Source of the DNA: Oscheius dolichura
Taxonomy: Eukaryota > Nematoda > Chromadorea > Rhabditida > Rhabditidae
DNA: 64,000 bases
Direction of reading: 5' to 3'
Assembly (NCBI GenBank): GCA_932521035.1
Contig: OW051494.1
Location: 4,326,001-4,390,000 of the forward strand
Part shown: positions 1-11,110 of the stretch, piece after piece
Numbering within the stretch: position 1 is the stretch's first letter
How the letters are laid out: each line of letters opens with the position of its first letter
Program-made: the position numbers and the translations under genes
The notes under the pieces: generated by a model
Databases searched by the model: none
What the model was told of the DNA's origin: nothing
Seen by the model: the letters and a program-made list of their open reading frames with translations, nothing else

Positions 1-1717
1 ACCTACTTTAGTGACTTCGTGAAGTTTCTTAAAATCAAATGTTTTATCCGGAGTTACAAACCGATTAAGAGCAACGGAGGCTAAGTTACAGACGGCAATT
101 TCATCAGGACTAGAATATTCGACAATCTCGGTACACAGATTAGAACATTTTATTGTTCCCAAATTTTGCTGATTAGATTTCCGATTACAAGCATCCTGAA
201 ATTAGTATCGTTATACCAGGTTATACAGTGCAAAACTTGCCTTGTAGACAATATAAGGAGTTCCTGTTTCAATCTGGGCAGAAACAATATGCTCCCAAAG
301 TTTCCTCGCTTTAACTTGTGTACGATATCGCTTCTCTTTCTCATATTGGGTGTAGAGCTGCTCAAATTTTTCTCCCCAACAGTCATCCAATCCTGGGCAT
401 TCACGTGGGCACATCAATGACCATTCCAAATCCTTCTCAACACGCTTCATGAAAAGATCAGGGATCCAAACAGCAAGGAATAAGTCACGAGCACGTTCTT
501 CTTCAGGACCAGTATTTTTCTTTAAAGAGCAAAATTCAAAAATATCAGCGTGCCAAGGCTCCAAATAAATGGCAAAAGCTCCAGGACGCTTATTTCCACC
601 CTGATCCACATAGCGGGCGGTGTTGTTGTAAACCCGAAGCATAGGAATCAAGCCGTTAGATGTTCCGTTTGTCTAAATGGCTTGATAATTGGATTGTGAG
701 GTAATTTACCCCGGTAATAAGTGACCCAGTGGCACGTATTTTATGTACGTTAAGACCAATACCTCCAGCGCTTTTTGAGATAAGCGCACACTGTTTTAGA
801 GTGTCATAAATCCCACAGATAGAGTCATCAGACATCGTCAATAGGAAGCATGAAGATAATTGGGGTCTAAATGTAATGTGTCACTATACGAAATTATTAA
901 ACCATACCGACGAGTACCGGCATTGAAGAGTGTAGGAGAAGCGTGGGTGAAATAACGATCACTCATTAGATCGTAAGTTTCGAGAACGCTCTGGATATCT
1001 TCTCCATGAATTCCAACAGCTACACGCATCAACATTTGCTGAGGCCTTTCAACAACTTCTTTGTTTATTTTAAGAAGATATGAACGCTCCAATGTTTTGA
1101 ACCCGAAATAAGTATAAGAAAAATCGCGATTGTAGAGAATTGCAGAGTTTAAACGCTGAAACTGTATAATAAATAGAGTGCAGATAGCCTACGTCAGCAT
1201 TTTTCATGACAATATCGTATGTTTCTTTGCTAATCATAGGAGCACGTTCACCTGTATTAGGAAGAGTAAACTGGTAGAGTCGAGTCATCACTTCAGAGAA
1301 GACCTGATAATATGATACAACTCGATTAATGATATACCTACCTTATTAGTCTTTTTGTGCAGGTTCGAAACAGCAATTCGAGCTGCAAGAATGGCATAAT
1401 CTGGATGGAAAGTTGTCATTGAGGCAGCTATTTCTGCTGCCAAATTATCCAACTCAACAGTAGGAACCCCCTTATATAATCCTTGAATAACCTTCATAGT
1501 AACAGCTATCTGCAACAGTTTTATAAAAACAACAAATTTCCAACTGACGGGGTCAACGTAGTCCAAGTTGAGATTGTATGACAACTTTTCTATCCTGCTT
1601 GTAATCTTATCGAAATGAACTCCCTCTTTCCGACCATCTGCAGTAAATGTGTTTAAAAAATGTCGAGAAAAAAAGGTTACCTCGTTTCACAACGTATGTC
1701 GAACTTTGGCGCTGCAT
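1..1717 (-). CDS. rnr-1: Ribonucleotide reductase large subunit (R1), 3' end cut by window
   Basis: Reduces ribonucleoside diphosphates to deoxyribonucleotides with the small R2 subunit, in the cytoplasm. Reading leftwards, exon 1 (1717-1681) encodes [12 protein letters not shown] and joins at 1637 to [16 protein letters not shown], the usual R1 N-terminus. Later exons carry the ERSYLLKIN segment, PQLSSCFLL with the redox-active cysteine (about 850), [20 protein letters not shown], the [19 protein letters not shown] block, and near base 110 NLCTEI with the catalytic N-x-C-x-E residues. Introns are 35-55 nt. Roughly the first 440 of about 790 residues are present; the C-terminus lies left of base 1. 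Start chosen because ATG at 1717 precedes the conserved VVKRDGR with a clean 43-nt intron. The first exons are duplicated at 2969-3296. Confidence 0.95.
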
Positions 1718-2290
1718 TCCTTTTCAATGTATGATGTTCACTGAAAGAACGTTCAATGGATGGCGTTCAATGAAAGAAAGCAAACAAACTTTATTTAATA
1801 TTACTAAGATAAGATATAAAGAGTTGAAAGATGTGTTGTATAATTAGGAACTCTACTAAATTGCAAGTTTTATAGCTTAGGAATTAGGAAGGACATTGTT
1901 TTACTAGAAAAGGTTATTTTTGAAAGCATCTTATATTTCGATGCAAGGGAGAGAAAAGGCAACAGCAACGGATTGCAACGGATGAAAAGTGTTTCGTACC
2001 CTCGCATTTGGCGGCAAAGCATTTGGGCGCGAAAACTCCGAGCCGTCGAAAAGAGACGTGACCAGCACAACAGCTGGAACGGTCTTTTATAGTATTACTG
2101 TGGAGAGGACGAGCCAGGACGATGGGCGGGGCAATTATTTCGAAAGAGAGACGAGGCCGGATTTGAATCCACAGAAGTCGTAACAATTAAACAGAGGAGC
2201 GGTAGAGAAGGGCCTCCAATTAATCATTATCAAGGACCGATGGTTATCTCCGCGACCTCAGAGCCTCCCCGAGGTTGGCTCGGCCCGCGG
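1718..2290. promoter_or_regulatory. Divergent intergenic region between RNR (minus) and TTL copy 1 (plus)
   Basis: Holds the 5' flank of the RNR gene and of the truncated transthyretin-like copy. 1718-1938 recurs at 3297-3517 and 2006-2226 recurs at 2722-2943. No coding exon is visible. It contains the two E2F-like sites listed separately. Confidence 0.6.
2007..2035. promoter_or_regulatory. Paired E2F-like sites upstream of RNR
   Basis: TTTGGCGGCAAA (2007-2018) and TTTGGGCGCGAAAA (2022-2035) lie about 300 bp 5' of the RNR start codon. Both resemble the E2F/DP consensus TTTSGCGCGAAA. Ribonucleotide reductase genes are classic E2F targets in animals, so S-phase control is a reasonable inference. 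The pair is repeated at 2723-2751 in the displaced duplicate block. Confidence 0.5.
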
Positions 2291-2714
2291 ATGTTCCTTC
2301 TTCTGTTCATTCTGTTCCCGTAAGACAGTCGCTTTCCGAAATACCCTCCTCTTTGAGAATTCCTTCGTCTGCCCTGGTCGAATGCTACTACATCGTCGGG
2401 CGGCTGCGCTGTCCCACGGATCACTCCAAAATAGCCGGAGTCCAGATCGACCTGATGGATGAGGACCGTACGTTGTTTGTCACAGCTAGCCCGACCCCTT
2501 GCCGTGTCCTCCGGACACCCCTCTCCCCCCTTGGCCGCCCAGTGATCATCCCGCCGTTTAGCACTTCCCCTCGAACAGGACGACACCCTAGGAAGGACCT
2601 GGAGTGCGGCCAACGGCTTTCATAGGTGCCCCCACCCCTCCTTTTCCCTCACCGTCCCCTTTCAGTGAGTGGCTGGGGATCGGACTTCGGCCCCCTCAAC
2701 ACCCCCGACGGCTA
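2291..2714 (+). pseudogene. Truncated 5' copy of the transthyretin-like gene
   Basis: Nearly identical to 3607-4008. It has the same signal-peptide exon (2291-2319), the same second exon with VECYYIVGRLRCPTD (from 2358) and the third exon, but a longer intron 2. The last exon stops matching right after NTPDG, where a 27-bp inverted repeat begins. The second half of the domain, including the conserved YLRIFHSC strand, is missing, so no complete TTL product is expected. Confidence 0.75.
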
Positions 2715-2968
2715 ACTATATATTTGGCGGCAAAGCATTTGGGCGCGAAAACGCCGAGCCATCGAGAAGAGACGTGACCAGCACAACAGCTGGAACGGCC
2801 TTTTATATTATTACTGTGGAGAGGACGAGCCAGGACGATGGGCGGGGCAATTATTTCGAAAGAGAGACGAGGCCGGATTTGAATCCGCAGAAGTCGTAAC
2901 AATTAAACAGAGGAGCGATAGAGAAGGGTCTCCAATTAATCATATAGTTAGCCGTCGGGGGTGTTGAG
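2695..2968. repeat. Displaced promoter block flanked by 27-bp perfect inverted repeats
   Basis: Bases 2695-2721 and 2942-2968 are exact reverse complements. Between them, 2722-2943 copies 2006-2226 in the same orientation with a few differences. Most of each arm is the TTL coding sequence around NTPDG, with a short added tail absent from the intact gene. To the right, sequence continues directly into the RNR fragment. This could be a template-switching rearrangement or an assembly junction. Confidence 0.7.
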
Positions 2969-3296
2969 AATGGCATAATCTGGATGGAAAGTTGTCATTG
3001 AGGCAGCTATTTCTGCTGCCAAATTATCCAACTCAACAGTAGGAACCCCCTTATATAATCCTTGAATAACCTTCATAGTAACAGCTATCTGCAACAGTTT
3101 TATAAAAACAACAAATTTCCAACTGACGGGGTCAACGTAGTCCAAGTTGAGATTGTATGACAACTTTTCTATCCTGCTTGTAATCTTATCGAAATGAACT
3201 CCCTCTTTCCGACCATCTGCAGTAAATGTGTTTAAAAAATGTCGAGAAAAAAAGGTTACCTCGTTTCACAACGTATGTCGAATTTTGGCGCTGCAT
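2969..3296 (-). pseudogene. Duplicated 5' fragment of RNR large subunit
   Basis: Copy of 1390-1717: exon 1 with start codon at 3296, exon 2 ([16 protein letters not shown]), the intron and part of exon 3 up to HPDYAI. It then runs into the inverted TTL piece and stops after about five foreign codons. Differences from the intact copy are few, so the duplication is recent. It lacks every catalytic segment. Confidence 0.8.
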
Positions 3297-3606
3297 TCCT
3301 TTTCAATGTATGATGTTCACTGAAAGAACGTTCAATGGATGGCGTTCAATGAAAGGAAGCAAACAAACTCTATTTAATATTACTAAGATAAGATATAAAG
3401 AGTTGAAAGATGTGTTGTATAATTAGGAACTCTACTAAATTGCAAGTTTTACAGCTTAGGAATTAGGAAGGACATTGTTTTACTAGAAAAAGTTATTTTT
3501 GAAAGCATCTTATATTTTTAGAGAAGGGCCTCCAATTAATCATTATCAAGGACCGATGGTTATCTCCGCGACCTCAGAGCCTCCCCGAGGTTGGCTCGGC
3601 CCGCGG
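3297..3606. promoter_or_regulatory. Divergent intergenic region, RNR fragment / TTL gene
   Basis: Copy of 1718-1938 joined directly to a copy of 2203-2290. Relative to the first copy it lacks about 265 bp (1939-2202), including both E2F-like sites. Nothing coding is visible. Confidence 0.5.
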
Positions 3607-4149
3607 ATGTTCTTTCTTCTGTTCATTCTGTTCCCGTAAGACAGTCGCTTTCCGAAATACCCTCCTCTTTGAGAATTCCTTCGTCTGCCCGGGTCGAATG
3701 CTACTACATCGTCGGGAGACTGCGCTGTCCCACGGATCACTCCAAAATAGCCGGAGTCCAGATCGACCTGATGGATGAGGACCGTACGTTGTTTGTCACA
3801 GCCAGCCCGACCCCTCTCCCCCTTGGCCGCCCACAGTAATCATCCCACCGTTTAGCACTTCCCCTCGAACAGGACGACACCCTAGGAAGAACCTGGAGTG
3901 CGGCCAACGGCTCTTTCACAGGTGCCCCCACCTCTCCTTTTCCCTCACCGTCCCCTTTCAGTGAGTGGCTGCGGATCGGACTTCGGCCCCCTCAACACCC
4001 CCGACGGCTACCTCCGGATATTCCACAGCTGCCCCCCTCGGACCGGGGGCCCATCCTCCGGCGAGCTGCAACTGGACATGTTGCCCATCTACCTGCCCCA
4101 TGTCATGAAGTTGGGCTCTATTTATCTCGACCGAAACATAAACGATTAA
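3607..4149 (+). CDS. Transthyretin-like (TTL/TTR) secreted protein
   Basis: Nematode-specific secreted family with a transthyretin-like beta-sandwich; roles differ between members (for example TTR-52 in corpse recognition). Exons by frame: 3607-3635, 3674-3783, 3856-3921, 3962-4149. The product starts MFFLLFILFPIPSSARVE, a signal peptide, then YYIVGRLRC (first strand), IAGVQIDLMDED, QDDTLGRTWSAANGSFTVSG and NTPDGYLRIFHSC, matching the family's D-DxLGETKTDxxGxFxLxG and YLxIYHxC pattern, and ends KLGSIYLDRNIND. Length near 130 residues is typical. Its stop is only 10 bp from the stop of the convergent esterase. A truncated copy lies at 2291-2714. Confidence 0.85.
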
Positions 4150-4159
4150 AGTGTTCGTC

Positions 4160-6173
4160 TCACAGCTCCTGCTTGTGGGGCATGTCGTTCAGGGCCTTCT
4201 CCTCCGTCAGCTCCGTGTCGTCGTCGGCCGCCCTCTCGTGCCATACCTGAACAGTCCCCACTGTCTTAATCTTTCTCTTCGATACTCGCCTGGATGTCAT
4301 CCTCCACCTCCAGGGGGTCGACTTCTCGCTCCTCCTCGAACTGGGCATCGCGTCTCCCAGCCAGTTCCAGCGTGTCCAACGAGGGCAACTCAAATGGACG
4401 ACTGCCAATGTCTCAGCCACTTACCAGGTTGTCCCACAGCTCCACTGCCGGCTTGTGGAATTCGAAACTCCACTCGGGCTGTCCGTCAGCCTTCAATTCG
4501 ACGAAATACGGCCTCTTGCTCGTTCCCATTTGGGGGAAGGTCGGGTTCTTCGGGTCACAGGAGTCGGCAGTCGGGGCCCTGACACGGTGATACTGTATTT
4601 CGAGGTGTGGCGTACCCGAGAGAGGCGAACCGAGTAAAATACTGGAGGAGACGCTCACAAAAACCAGGGAATTGGTCATTTTCCCCGGAACGAAGACAGC
4701 CAGGATACGCCGAGTCGATGGAATATTCCAAGACCCAGAGCTTGTTCTAAAGGCATTTGATAGTCCGGGGGAGACGGAGAAAGACACCTTGAATCGGACG
4801 TAGTGGTCGATCACTTTTTGGACGGGGACGCGGAAGTCGCGATCGTGGAGGATCTGAACCGAGGTGGTCATGGGAAGGGAGGACGGCATACGGCTCGGGA
4901 CTTCTGGAACAGAAAGTATGTGTTCTTCTTGTCTCCCTGGGTGTAGATGTACTGGTGGAGAATCATCCGCCGGAGCAGGGGGGCATTCCTGGAGGATAGG
5001 ATACGGCGGCCGGGGAGGCCCGCTACCTGTGGGCAGAGTCCGGCAACAAGGCGGCCAGGAACTTCTTGAACTCCTTGGCATTGTAGCTCGACTCGAAATT
5101 GTGTTCCCCAGGATAGTCTAAAACCCGTCTCCCTCTAGCACTCCAATCTCCTCACCATTGGGAAGAGTGCCATAGACGCCGAGGATTGTGGGGACGGTCT
5201 TCTCGGGGAGGTACCCTCGCGGAGATCGGTAGGGGCTGCCGAAGGGAGAGAAGGATTTGACCACCTGGTTGGACTTGGCCAACAGCTCCTCGATAGGTTT
5301 GCTCCGGAGACAATCGACCGATTGGTCGAAGGAGGGCAGGTCACACTATGGCATCTTCATTAGTGGACACACCCAGCCATACCTCTGTCTCCGTCCTCAG
5401 CTTGTACGTGGCCCTCGCCGCATACTTTTCCCTTTCCAGAGTCCTCGACGTGGCGTATCCGTTAATCAGGATGACACCCTTGATATCTGTGGAGAAGAAT
5501 AAAAGACTGTGGAGCGGATGGCCTACCAATCTTCGGCTGGGCGGCAGCCACGGCCTCGGCGAGGAAACCCTCCGCCCAGATGGTGACGTCTCCCACGAGG
5601 AGCTGATCCGAGTTTTCGTAGATGAATGCCATCAGAGACACGATGTCACTGACCCCATAGGGAGCTCCTCCAAAGGCGGCTGAATATGGTAATATCTGGA
5701 TTGAGAGGAGAACCCCACAGAGTACTCCCTCCCGGGCGGAGGCCACAATGACATTCAGCTGGCTGCTCACGAGGCCGGCCACTTTCCCGTCGTCCAGCTC
5801 TTCATTTGTTACGATCAGAAGGGTTTTTGTCTAAATTGTTCTCTATTCTAGGAGACTTCCTCTTACCTTCTTTTGAGTGCCTTTATCCCTGAAAATGCTG
5901 AGGTAGAGGCAGTCCTCGCCTCGTCCCGGTTCCAGTTGGTCATTGATACACCGCTTCCAATTGGGGTGCAGCTTGTCGGGAAAAGGGGCCGGCACCGATT
6001 CCTGTTGTTCTTCTTCTCTTTTTTTATAGGTAACGCACCTCAAATCTGTGGATTCCAACTGGTTGTCGGGCATAAGGGATCCCTTCGAAGGCGACGGCAT
6101 TGTCCGAGATCTGCCTTCCTTCGAGGGCCAGGCAAAGAGGCACGAGGGAAAATAACAATAGATTCGGTGTCAT
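4160..6173 (-). CDS. Carboxylesterase-like secretory protein lacking the catalytic serine, KQEL tail
   Basis: Alpha/beta-hydrolase fold of the carboxylesterase/cholinesterase family. Signal peptide MTPNLLLFSLVPLCLA, then AFEGIPYARQPVGIHRFE (family FxGIPYAxPPxGxxRF), GEDCLYLSIF (EDCLYLNVF) near 5920, a block near 5560-5700 with GVSD and GDVTIWAEGF, IKGVILINGYAT, and a C-terminal half with DFRVPVQKVIDHY and LWVLEYSIDSAYP. Where family enzymes have GxSxG the alignment gives WAEGF, so the nucleophile serine is absent and I see no catalytic histidine. The protein ends HKQEL, resembling KDEL-type ER retrieval signals. About ten short introns; the one before the last exon may be a GC-AG intron. Likely a non-enzymatic ER-lumen or secreted esterase-like protein. 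Confidence 0.8.
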
Positions 6174-6456
6174 TATCTAAAATATAAAAGAGACTCAATT
6201 GATTTGAGAAATGAGTTGGGGCTGCAAAAGAAGACTCCGGAACATAGCACACAGCATAGAGGGCGACTTATCAGTGGACTGTTATCTGCCAAAGGACACC
6301 TTCCCCTTTCGTAAGTCAGTTACCGAAAGACCAGAAGACCTTCCCGTTCCCTCGGGTAAAGTCGGGGATCTGTCAGAACCGAGATTAAGCTAAGCTGCCG
6401 TTAATTCTTGTCTTGTCAACGCTCTTCGGCCATGTCAGTTGGTCTCCTTCCTCGCC

Positions 6457-7916
6457 ATGAAGAAGGTGGCTTCTCTAGCTTCTCTTCTCGACTAACATCA
6501 GGCACTTTTAGAAAAGCAAGTTGAGCAAGACAATTGGAGCCAGGTCGAAGGATAGGAAGGAAAAGAGGAAGTCGAAGGAGAAGAAGCAGTCGAAGCGGAG
6601 GAATAACGCCGAGAAGAAGAAGCCGTCCAAGGGCAAGGAGAAGGCGAGGAAGCAGTTCGAAGATGACTCGTCGTCGAGCAATAGCTCCTCCAACTCTTCC
6701 AAGAGCGACCGGCAGCAGGAAAACAAGACCTCGCCGAGCTTCGTCCAAGTGGAACTCCCGCCGTCGAAGGAGCGCGTTGAGATGCCGGGAGTCGTCGTGG
6801 TCAAGCAGTCTCCCGACTACCTGAGCCTTCTGCTGGCCGACGAGAGGCCGGACCTCACCTACACGGGGAAGCTCTCCCACGCGGAGGCCGACTGCCTGGA
6901 CAAGTACCTCAAGAGCCACTCCGAGCTGATGCCCGGCGACGAGTTCATGATCGACAACGGCATCAACGCCGTGCAGTACGAGATCCAACGCAAGTACAAC
7001 GAGGGACGCTACTCAGCCCTCTACATCGTCCACCGTAGCACCTGGAAGCAGTAGTTGCCCTTGTTTTTATTCTAACAGACGAATTTAGCGGCAAGCTGCA
7101 GGAGGACAAGGCGCCCTACATGATGAAGACGGAGTTGAGGAAGAACAGCCACCGCTCTCCCCTGCTCATCAAGAGGGAGTACGCCGTCCTGAAGGCCATA
7201 GGCGCCGGCAGCAGCAAGAAGAAGAAGCACTGGGCGACGCTGATCGAGTACGGCAAGGTGTGCGACATGCCCTTCCTCGTAACGAGCCTCCTGGATAAGA
7301 ACCTCGATAAGTACCGGGTTGAGGGCGGTGTCCTCTCCCTGCCGACGTGTTTCTACGTGGCCAAGGAGGTCCTCAGTGCCCTGGAGGAGCTCCACTCGAA
7401 CAAGTACATCCACCGGGACATCAAGCCGACCAACGTGGCCTTCGGCTTTGCCCAGGACGTCTCGCGCGTCTTCCTCATGGACTTTGGAGACACGGTCAAG
7501 GCGGGGAAGACTATCCGGTTGGGGGTGGTGGACGCCCTAACCCTGCCCTACTGGAGCCTGGACTGCCATCGACGGACGAAGGTCTCCATAAAGACTGACT
7601 TCGAGTCCTGGATCTACACCTTCATCGACTTGTTTGTCCCTTTCTGTCTCTCTTTTTATCCAGCCGGTTCAGGGCGATTGGTCTCCCGTGGAAGAAGAAT
7701 CTCAACGTGGATGAGGTGGTCAGGGCGAAGGAGACCTTTTGGAAAGACTACCAGAGCGTGGTGACCCAGCCGGCGATCCTCCAAATGGTGGAGATCGTGG
7801 CCACGAGCGAGCTCAACTCGAAGAGCTACGCCAAGATGGCCGGCATACTGACGGACGCGATGCAGACACAACTCGCCGGGGCCAAGTTCGTGCCCGACTG
7901 GATGAAGAGGAAATAG
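6457..7916 (+). CDS. TTBK/CK1-like protein kinase with Lys/Ser-rich N-terminus (1 of 3)
   Basis: Serine/threonine kinase of the tau-tubulin-kinase-like branch of CK1, greatly expanded in nematodes and often germline-expressed in C. elegans. Exons: 6457-6465 (MKK), 6512-7034, 7079-7631, 7664-7916. A basic, Ser-rich tail of about 75 residues precedes the kinase. Visible motifs: MKTE with the ATP-binding lysine, HRDIKPTN catalytic loop, MDFGD, and the CK1-type CHRRTKVSIKTDFESWIYT after the activation loop. The glycine-rich loop is degenerate. GC-rich codon use. The third intron would be only about 32 nt. Its end is about 77 bp from the stop of the convergent C6 gene. Confidence 0.85.
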
Positions 7917-7993
7917 TCGAAAATGACGGATTGAAACAATAGAGACTGATCATAAACTGCATCTCATCCTGCCATCTTGTCTTCCTCTTCTTC

Positions 7994-9182
7994 TCAACAC
8001 ATGGCATTCGTGGCCGGGTCCGTCTGTGAACAGACGACCATCGGATTAGTATTGCCGGTGACCGTCGATGTCCACTGGCCCGCGGAGCAGACGACTATCC
8101 CCGGGGGCATATCCACTGTGCCGCAGTCCTGTCCGAAGAGGAGAACCTCATTCTCCTGAACTTGGTGGTATATGACATCCTCTGCCCTGGCCCCCTACCT
8201 TCAGAGCGATGGTGATCAGATAGCTTCCCATGACGGAGGCACACGTAATACTGACAGTCTGGCAGCCAGCGGCGTCTGAAAAGAGGGAGACCCTTTTGCT
8301 AGATATTTCCCCCTACCGACTCCATAGCTGAACATGGCCATTCCGTCGATGGCCCCGGGGGCAGGTGTCTCTGGAGCCTGTGTCAGCATTCCGCAGTTCC
8401 CACAGCCTAAACAACGGCTCGAGCAGGTCAGTCCGCATACCTGCGGTTGTAGTGGTGGTGGTGGGTGTCGTCGTGGTAGTTGTCGTCGTCGTCGTCGTCG
8501 TCGTTGTGGGAGTAGTAGTCGTCCTAAATGAGCATTGCTTACAGTAACCGAAGAGACCGACGTTGTCGTGGTAGGAGTAGTTGTCCTGTAAGTCCTCCTC
8601 TCATTTTATAACTCTATTATTCCTTACGTGGTTGTAGTAGGGGTTGTGGTGGTGGTGGTCGCCGGAGTCGTAGTGGTCGTTGTTCTGAAAGAGGGCTAAA
8701 TCAATTGGCTGGTCGTACGTGGACGTGGTGGTTGTCGTCGTAGTTGTCGGTGTCGTAGTGGTCCTGAAATTGTGTTTAGAACTTCTCAAATAATATTCTT
8801 ACGTGGTCGTTGTTGGGGTAGTAGTTGTCGTGGTGGTTGTCGGTGTCGTACTGTAATTTCTCCCCCGTTACACAAAGACTACCGTATCTCACGTAGTGGT
8901 TGTGGTCGTCGGGGTAGTGGTGGTAGTGGTTGGAATTGTGGTAGTGGTGGTGGTTGTAGGTGTACTGTATGAGTAATACTTGTACTCCATAGAGGGAACT
9001 CACGTCGTGGTGGTGGTGGGTAAGGTGGTCGTGGTAGTGAGAGCGGCCGTGACAACATTTTCTGAGCTTTGAGAGGGATAGAGACGAGGGTGGATGACTC
9101 ACGCCGAGGAGGCGATGCAGGTCTCTTTGACGGGGATGATGATGACGAGGAAGAGCGAACAGGCTCGGACTGTGGTGGACAT
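7994..9182 (-). CDS. Threonine-rich secreted mucin-like protein with C6-type domain (copy 1)
   Basis: Exon 1 (9182-9103) encodes a hydrophobic signal peptide MSTTVRACSLFLVIII. Several short exons follow (9066-9004 and onward to about 8440), almost all Thr with spaced Pro (TTTTTPTTTT), suited to O-glycosylation. The end is a cysteine domain: CGNCGMLTQAP, DAAGCQTVSITC, LLFGQDCGTVDMPPGIVVC, GQWTSTVTG and MVVCSQ, finishing in NAMC. Cysteine spacing and the itC and CxxGxW features fit the nematode C6 domain. Introns often split ACN threonine codons after AC. Two relatives lie at 11111-12103 and 14761-16363. A cuticle or surface-coat role is inference. Confidence 0.75.
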
Positions 9183-9424
9183 CGGAATAACTTTCCAGAA
9201 ATGCGGGTCGATCCCGAGTTGAATGCCGTTTTTTTTCGCGATCAACATGAACTTTGAAGAGGTGTTCGTCCGTATTGGTGACTGATGTCGCTCTTTTTCG
9301 ATAGACCACTTGGGGCTGAGCCTTGACCTGTAGTCTCACAGAAGGTGCCTAATCCAGAGGTTCTCCCCATTGTTCGCTGTGCTTTTGTGGTGGACGGTCC
9401 GAAGAGATCAAAAAGTGTCTCTAG

Positions 9425-10944
9425 ATGGCCAACAGACAAAACACCCATGCGACGGACGAGTGCACGACGGTGCCGCAGGAGCAGGCCACCAAGATGTCTG
9501 CGATGAGCCAGTTCACCCTCAAGCCGGCCAGCGTAATGCAAAAGAAAAAGAAGAGCGAGATTAAGAAGACGTCGAAGAGGCGGCCGCCAATTAAACGGGA
9601 AAAGATGCACGAGGGCGAGCTGATTCAGAGCGAAATGTTCACGTGGAAGACGGTAAAACTGCTGGGAACCGGTGGATTTGGAGACGTGTACAAGGTGGCC
9701 AAGGTGAACAACTTGGACAAGGAGGAATACGCGATGAAGACGGAGGTGATCGGGGGAGACAAGAGGATGCTCCGGCTCAAGGTGGAGGTGACCGCGATGA
9801 AGCAGTGTCTGGACGAGCCGAACCCCGACCTCAAGAGACACTTCGTGGCCCTCATCGACCGCGGTATCACAACAAAGTTCAAGGTCAGCATCTCTTGGCC
9901 GCCTTCCAACGGGAGAGAGTTCAGTTTCTGGTTATGGAATTAGTCGGCCCGTCGCTGGAGGATATCCGCCGCCAGTACCTCGGGAGGAATTTCAGTCGTT
10001 CTACGTCGATGAGCGTGGCCATCCAGTCGTTGCAGGCCATCTCCGACTTCCACTACATCGGATGGCTCCACAGGGACATCAAGCCGGCGAACTTCGCAGC
10101 CGGACTCGGAGAGGTTACTCCACTCTCCTCATTCGACGGCCACCTTTTTTTCAGAAAGAAAAGATCGTCTACCTCCTGGACTTTGGCATCGCCAAGAAGA
10201 TTTTTAAGCCCGGCGGACGAGAGGTCGTTCTGGCCCGGTCCAAAGTCAAGTTTCTCGGAACATTGCGCTTCGCCTCACGGGCGTGTCACTTGGAGCTGGA
10301 CCAGGGACGGAAGGACGACGTCGAGACGTAATCCGAGGGCTGCCCGGTCAGAGTATATACCGTATTTTAGGTGGATCTATATGGTTTTCGATCTCCTGGA
10401 CTATAGCGAGGGTCTGCCGTGGAAGAAAATGAGGGGTGAGGAGAATGGAAGTTGATTGATCGGTGTGTTTTCAGACAAGAAGCAGGTGGCCGCGGCTAAG
10501 GAAAGATTCTTCATCCAGTACACGTACAATAAGGTGTTCAAGGAATTTGGCAACATATTGAAGCAGGTGAACGAGCTGACCTACAAGGACGAGCCGAAGT
10601 ACAAGGAGATCGAGAAGGAACTGAGGAGCATGTGCAAGATAAATAAGGTCAACCCGGATAGGAAGCCGGACTGGATCGGCAGACTGAACAGGAAGAAGGG
10701 CGACTCGAGCTCCAGCTCGGACACCTCCTCGGACAACAGGCAGAGTGGCTCGGAGGACAGCAGCACCTCGGAGCAGAAGCCGAAGAGGGCGGAGCCGCCG
10801 AAGAAGGCGGGAAAGAATAAGGAGGAGGCCAAGGGGAAGATGGAGACGAAGAAGGTGGAGGCTGGGAAGAAGGGCAAGGAAGGACCGAAGAAGAGCAAAG
10901 AGGAGCCTACCAGTCACATGGCCGTATCCAAAAACCACAAATAG
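9425..10944 (+). CDS. TTBK/CK1-like protein kinase with acidic/basic C-terminal tail (2 of 3)
   Basis: Complete kinase core: LLGTGGFGDVYKV glycine loop, EEYAMKTE lysine, LVMELVGPSLEDIRR hinge, HRDIKPANFA catalytic loop, LLDFGIAKK, then RFASRACHLELDQGRKDDVET, the CK1/TTBK substrate region. Introns near 9885, 10115, 10330 and 10430 interrupt the frame. After the kinase comes a tail of about 90 residues, Ser-rich then Lys/Glu-rich, ending SKNHK. Start 9425 is the first in-frame ATG; ATG at 9500 is possible. Codon use is strongly GC-rich. The neighbouring C6 genes on both sides are on the opposite strand. Confidence 0.9.
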
Positions 10945-11110
10945 ACGAAGAAAATCTACGAGGAAACAAAGTGATCTGCTTGTTAAATGATGCCATAATC
11001 ACTGTCTTACTCTTTCCTTTTTGTCTCTTTATTCTGAAGCCGGCCGAATGCCAACTGCTTGAACTCATAGCGTTTCTCTGAAACCAAAAAGGAGACTCGG
11101 CGGATACTCT

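Noticed and set aside
3607-4149. TTL gene starting at the upstream ATG near 3591 in an unspliced frame
   Set aside because: That frame lacks a signal peptide and breaks before the conserved C-terminal strands; the spliced model from 3607 recovers the whole family pattern.
6416-6988. Leu/Arg-rich minus-strand frame opposite the first kinase
   Set aside because: It is the shadow of Lys/Glu/Ser-rich coding sequence on the plus strand.
10471-10938. Leu-rich membrane-like frame opposite the second kinase's tail
   Set aside because: Complement of AAG/GAG-rich codons; the plus strand has clear kinase-tail continuity.
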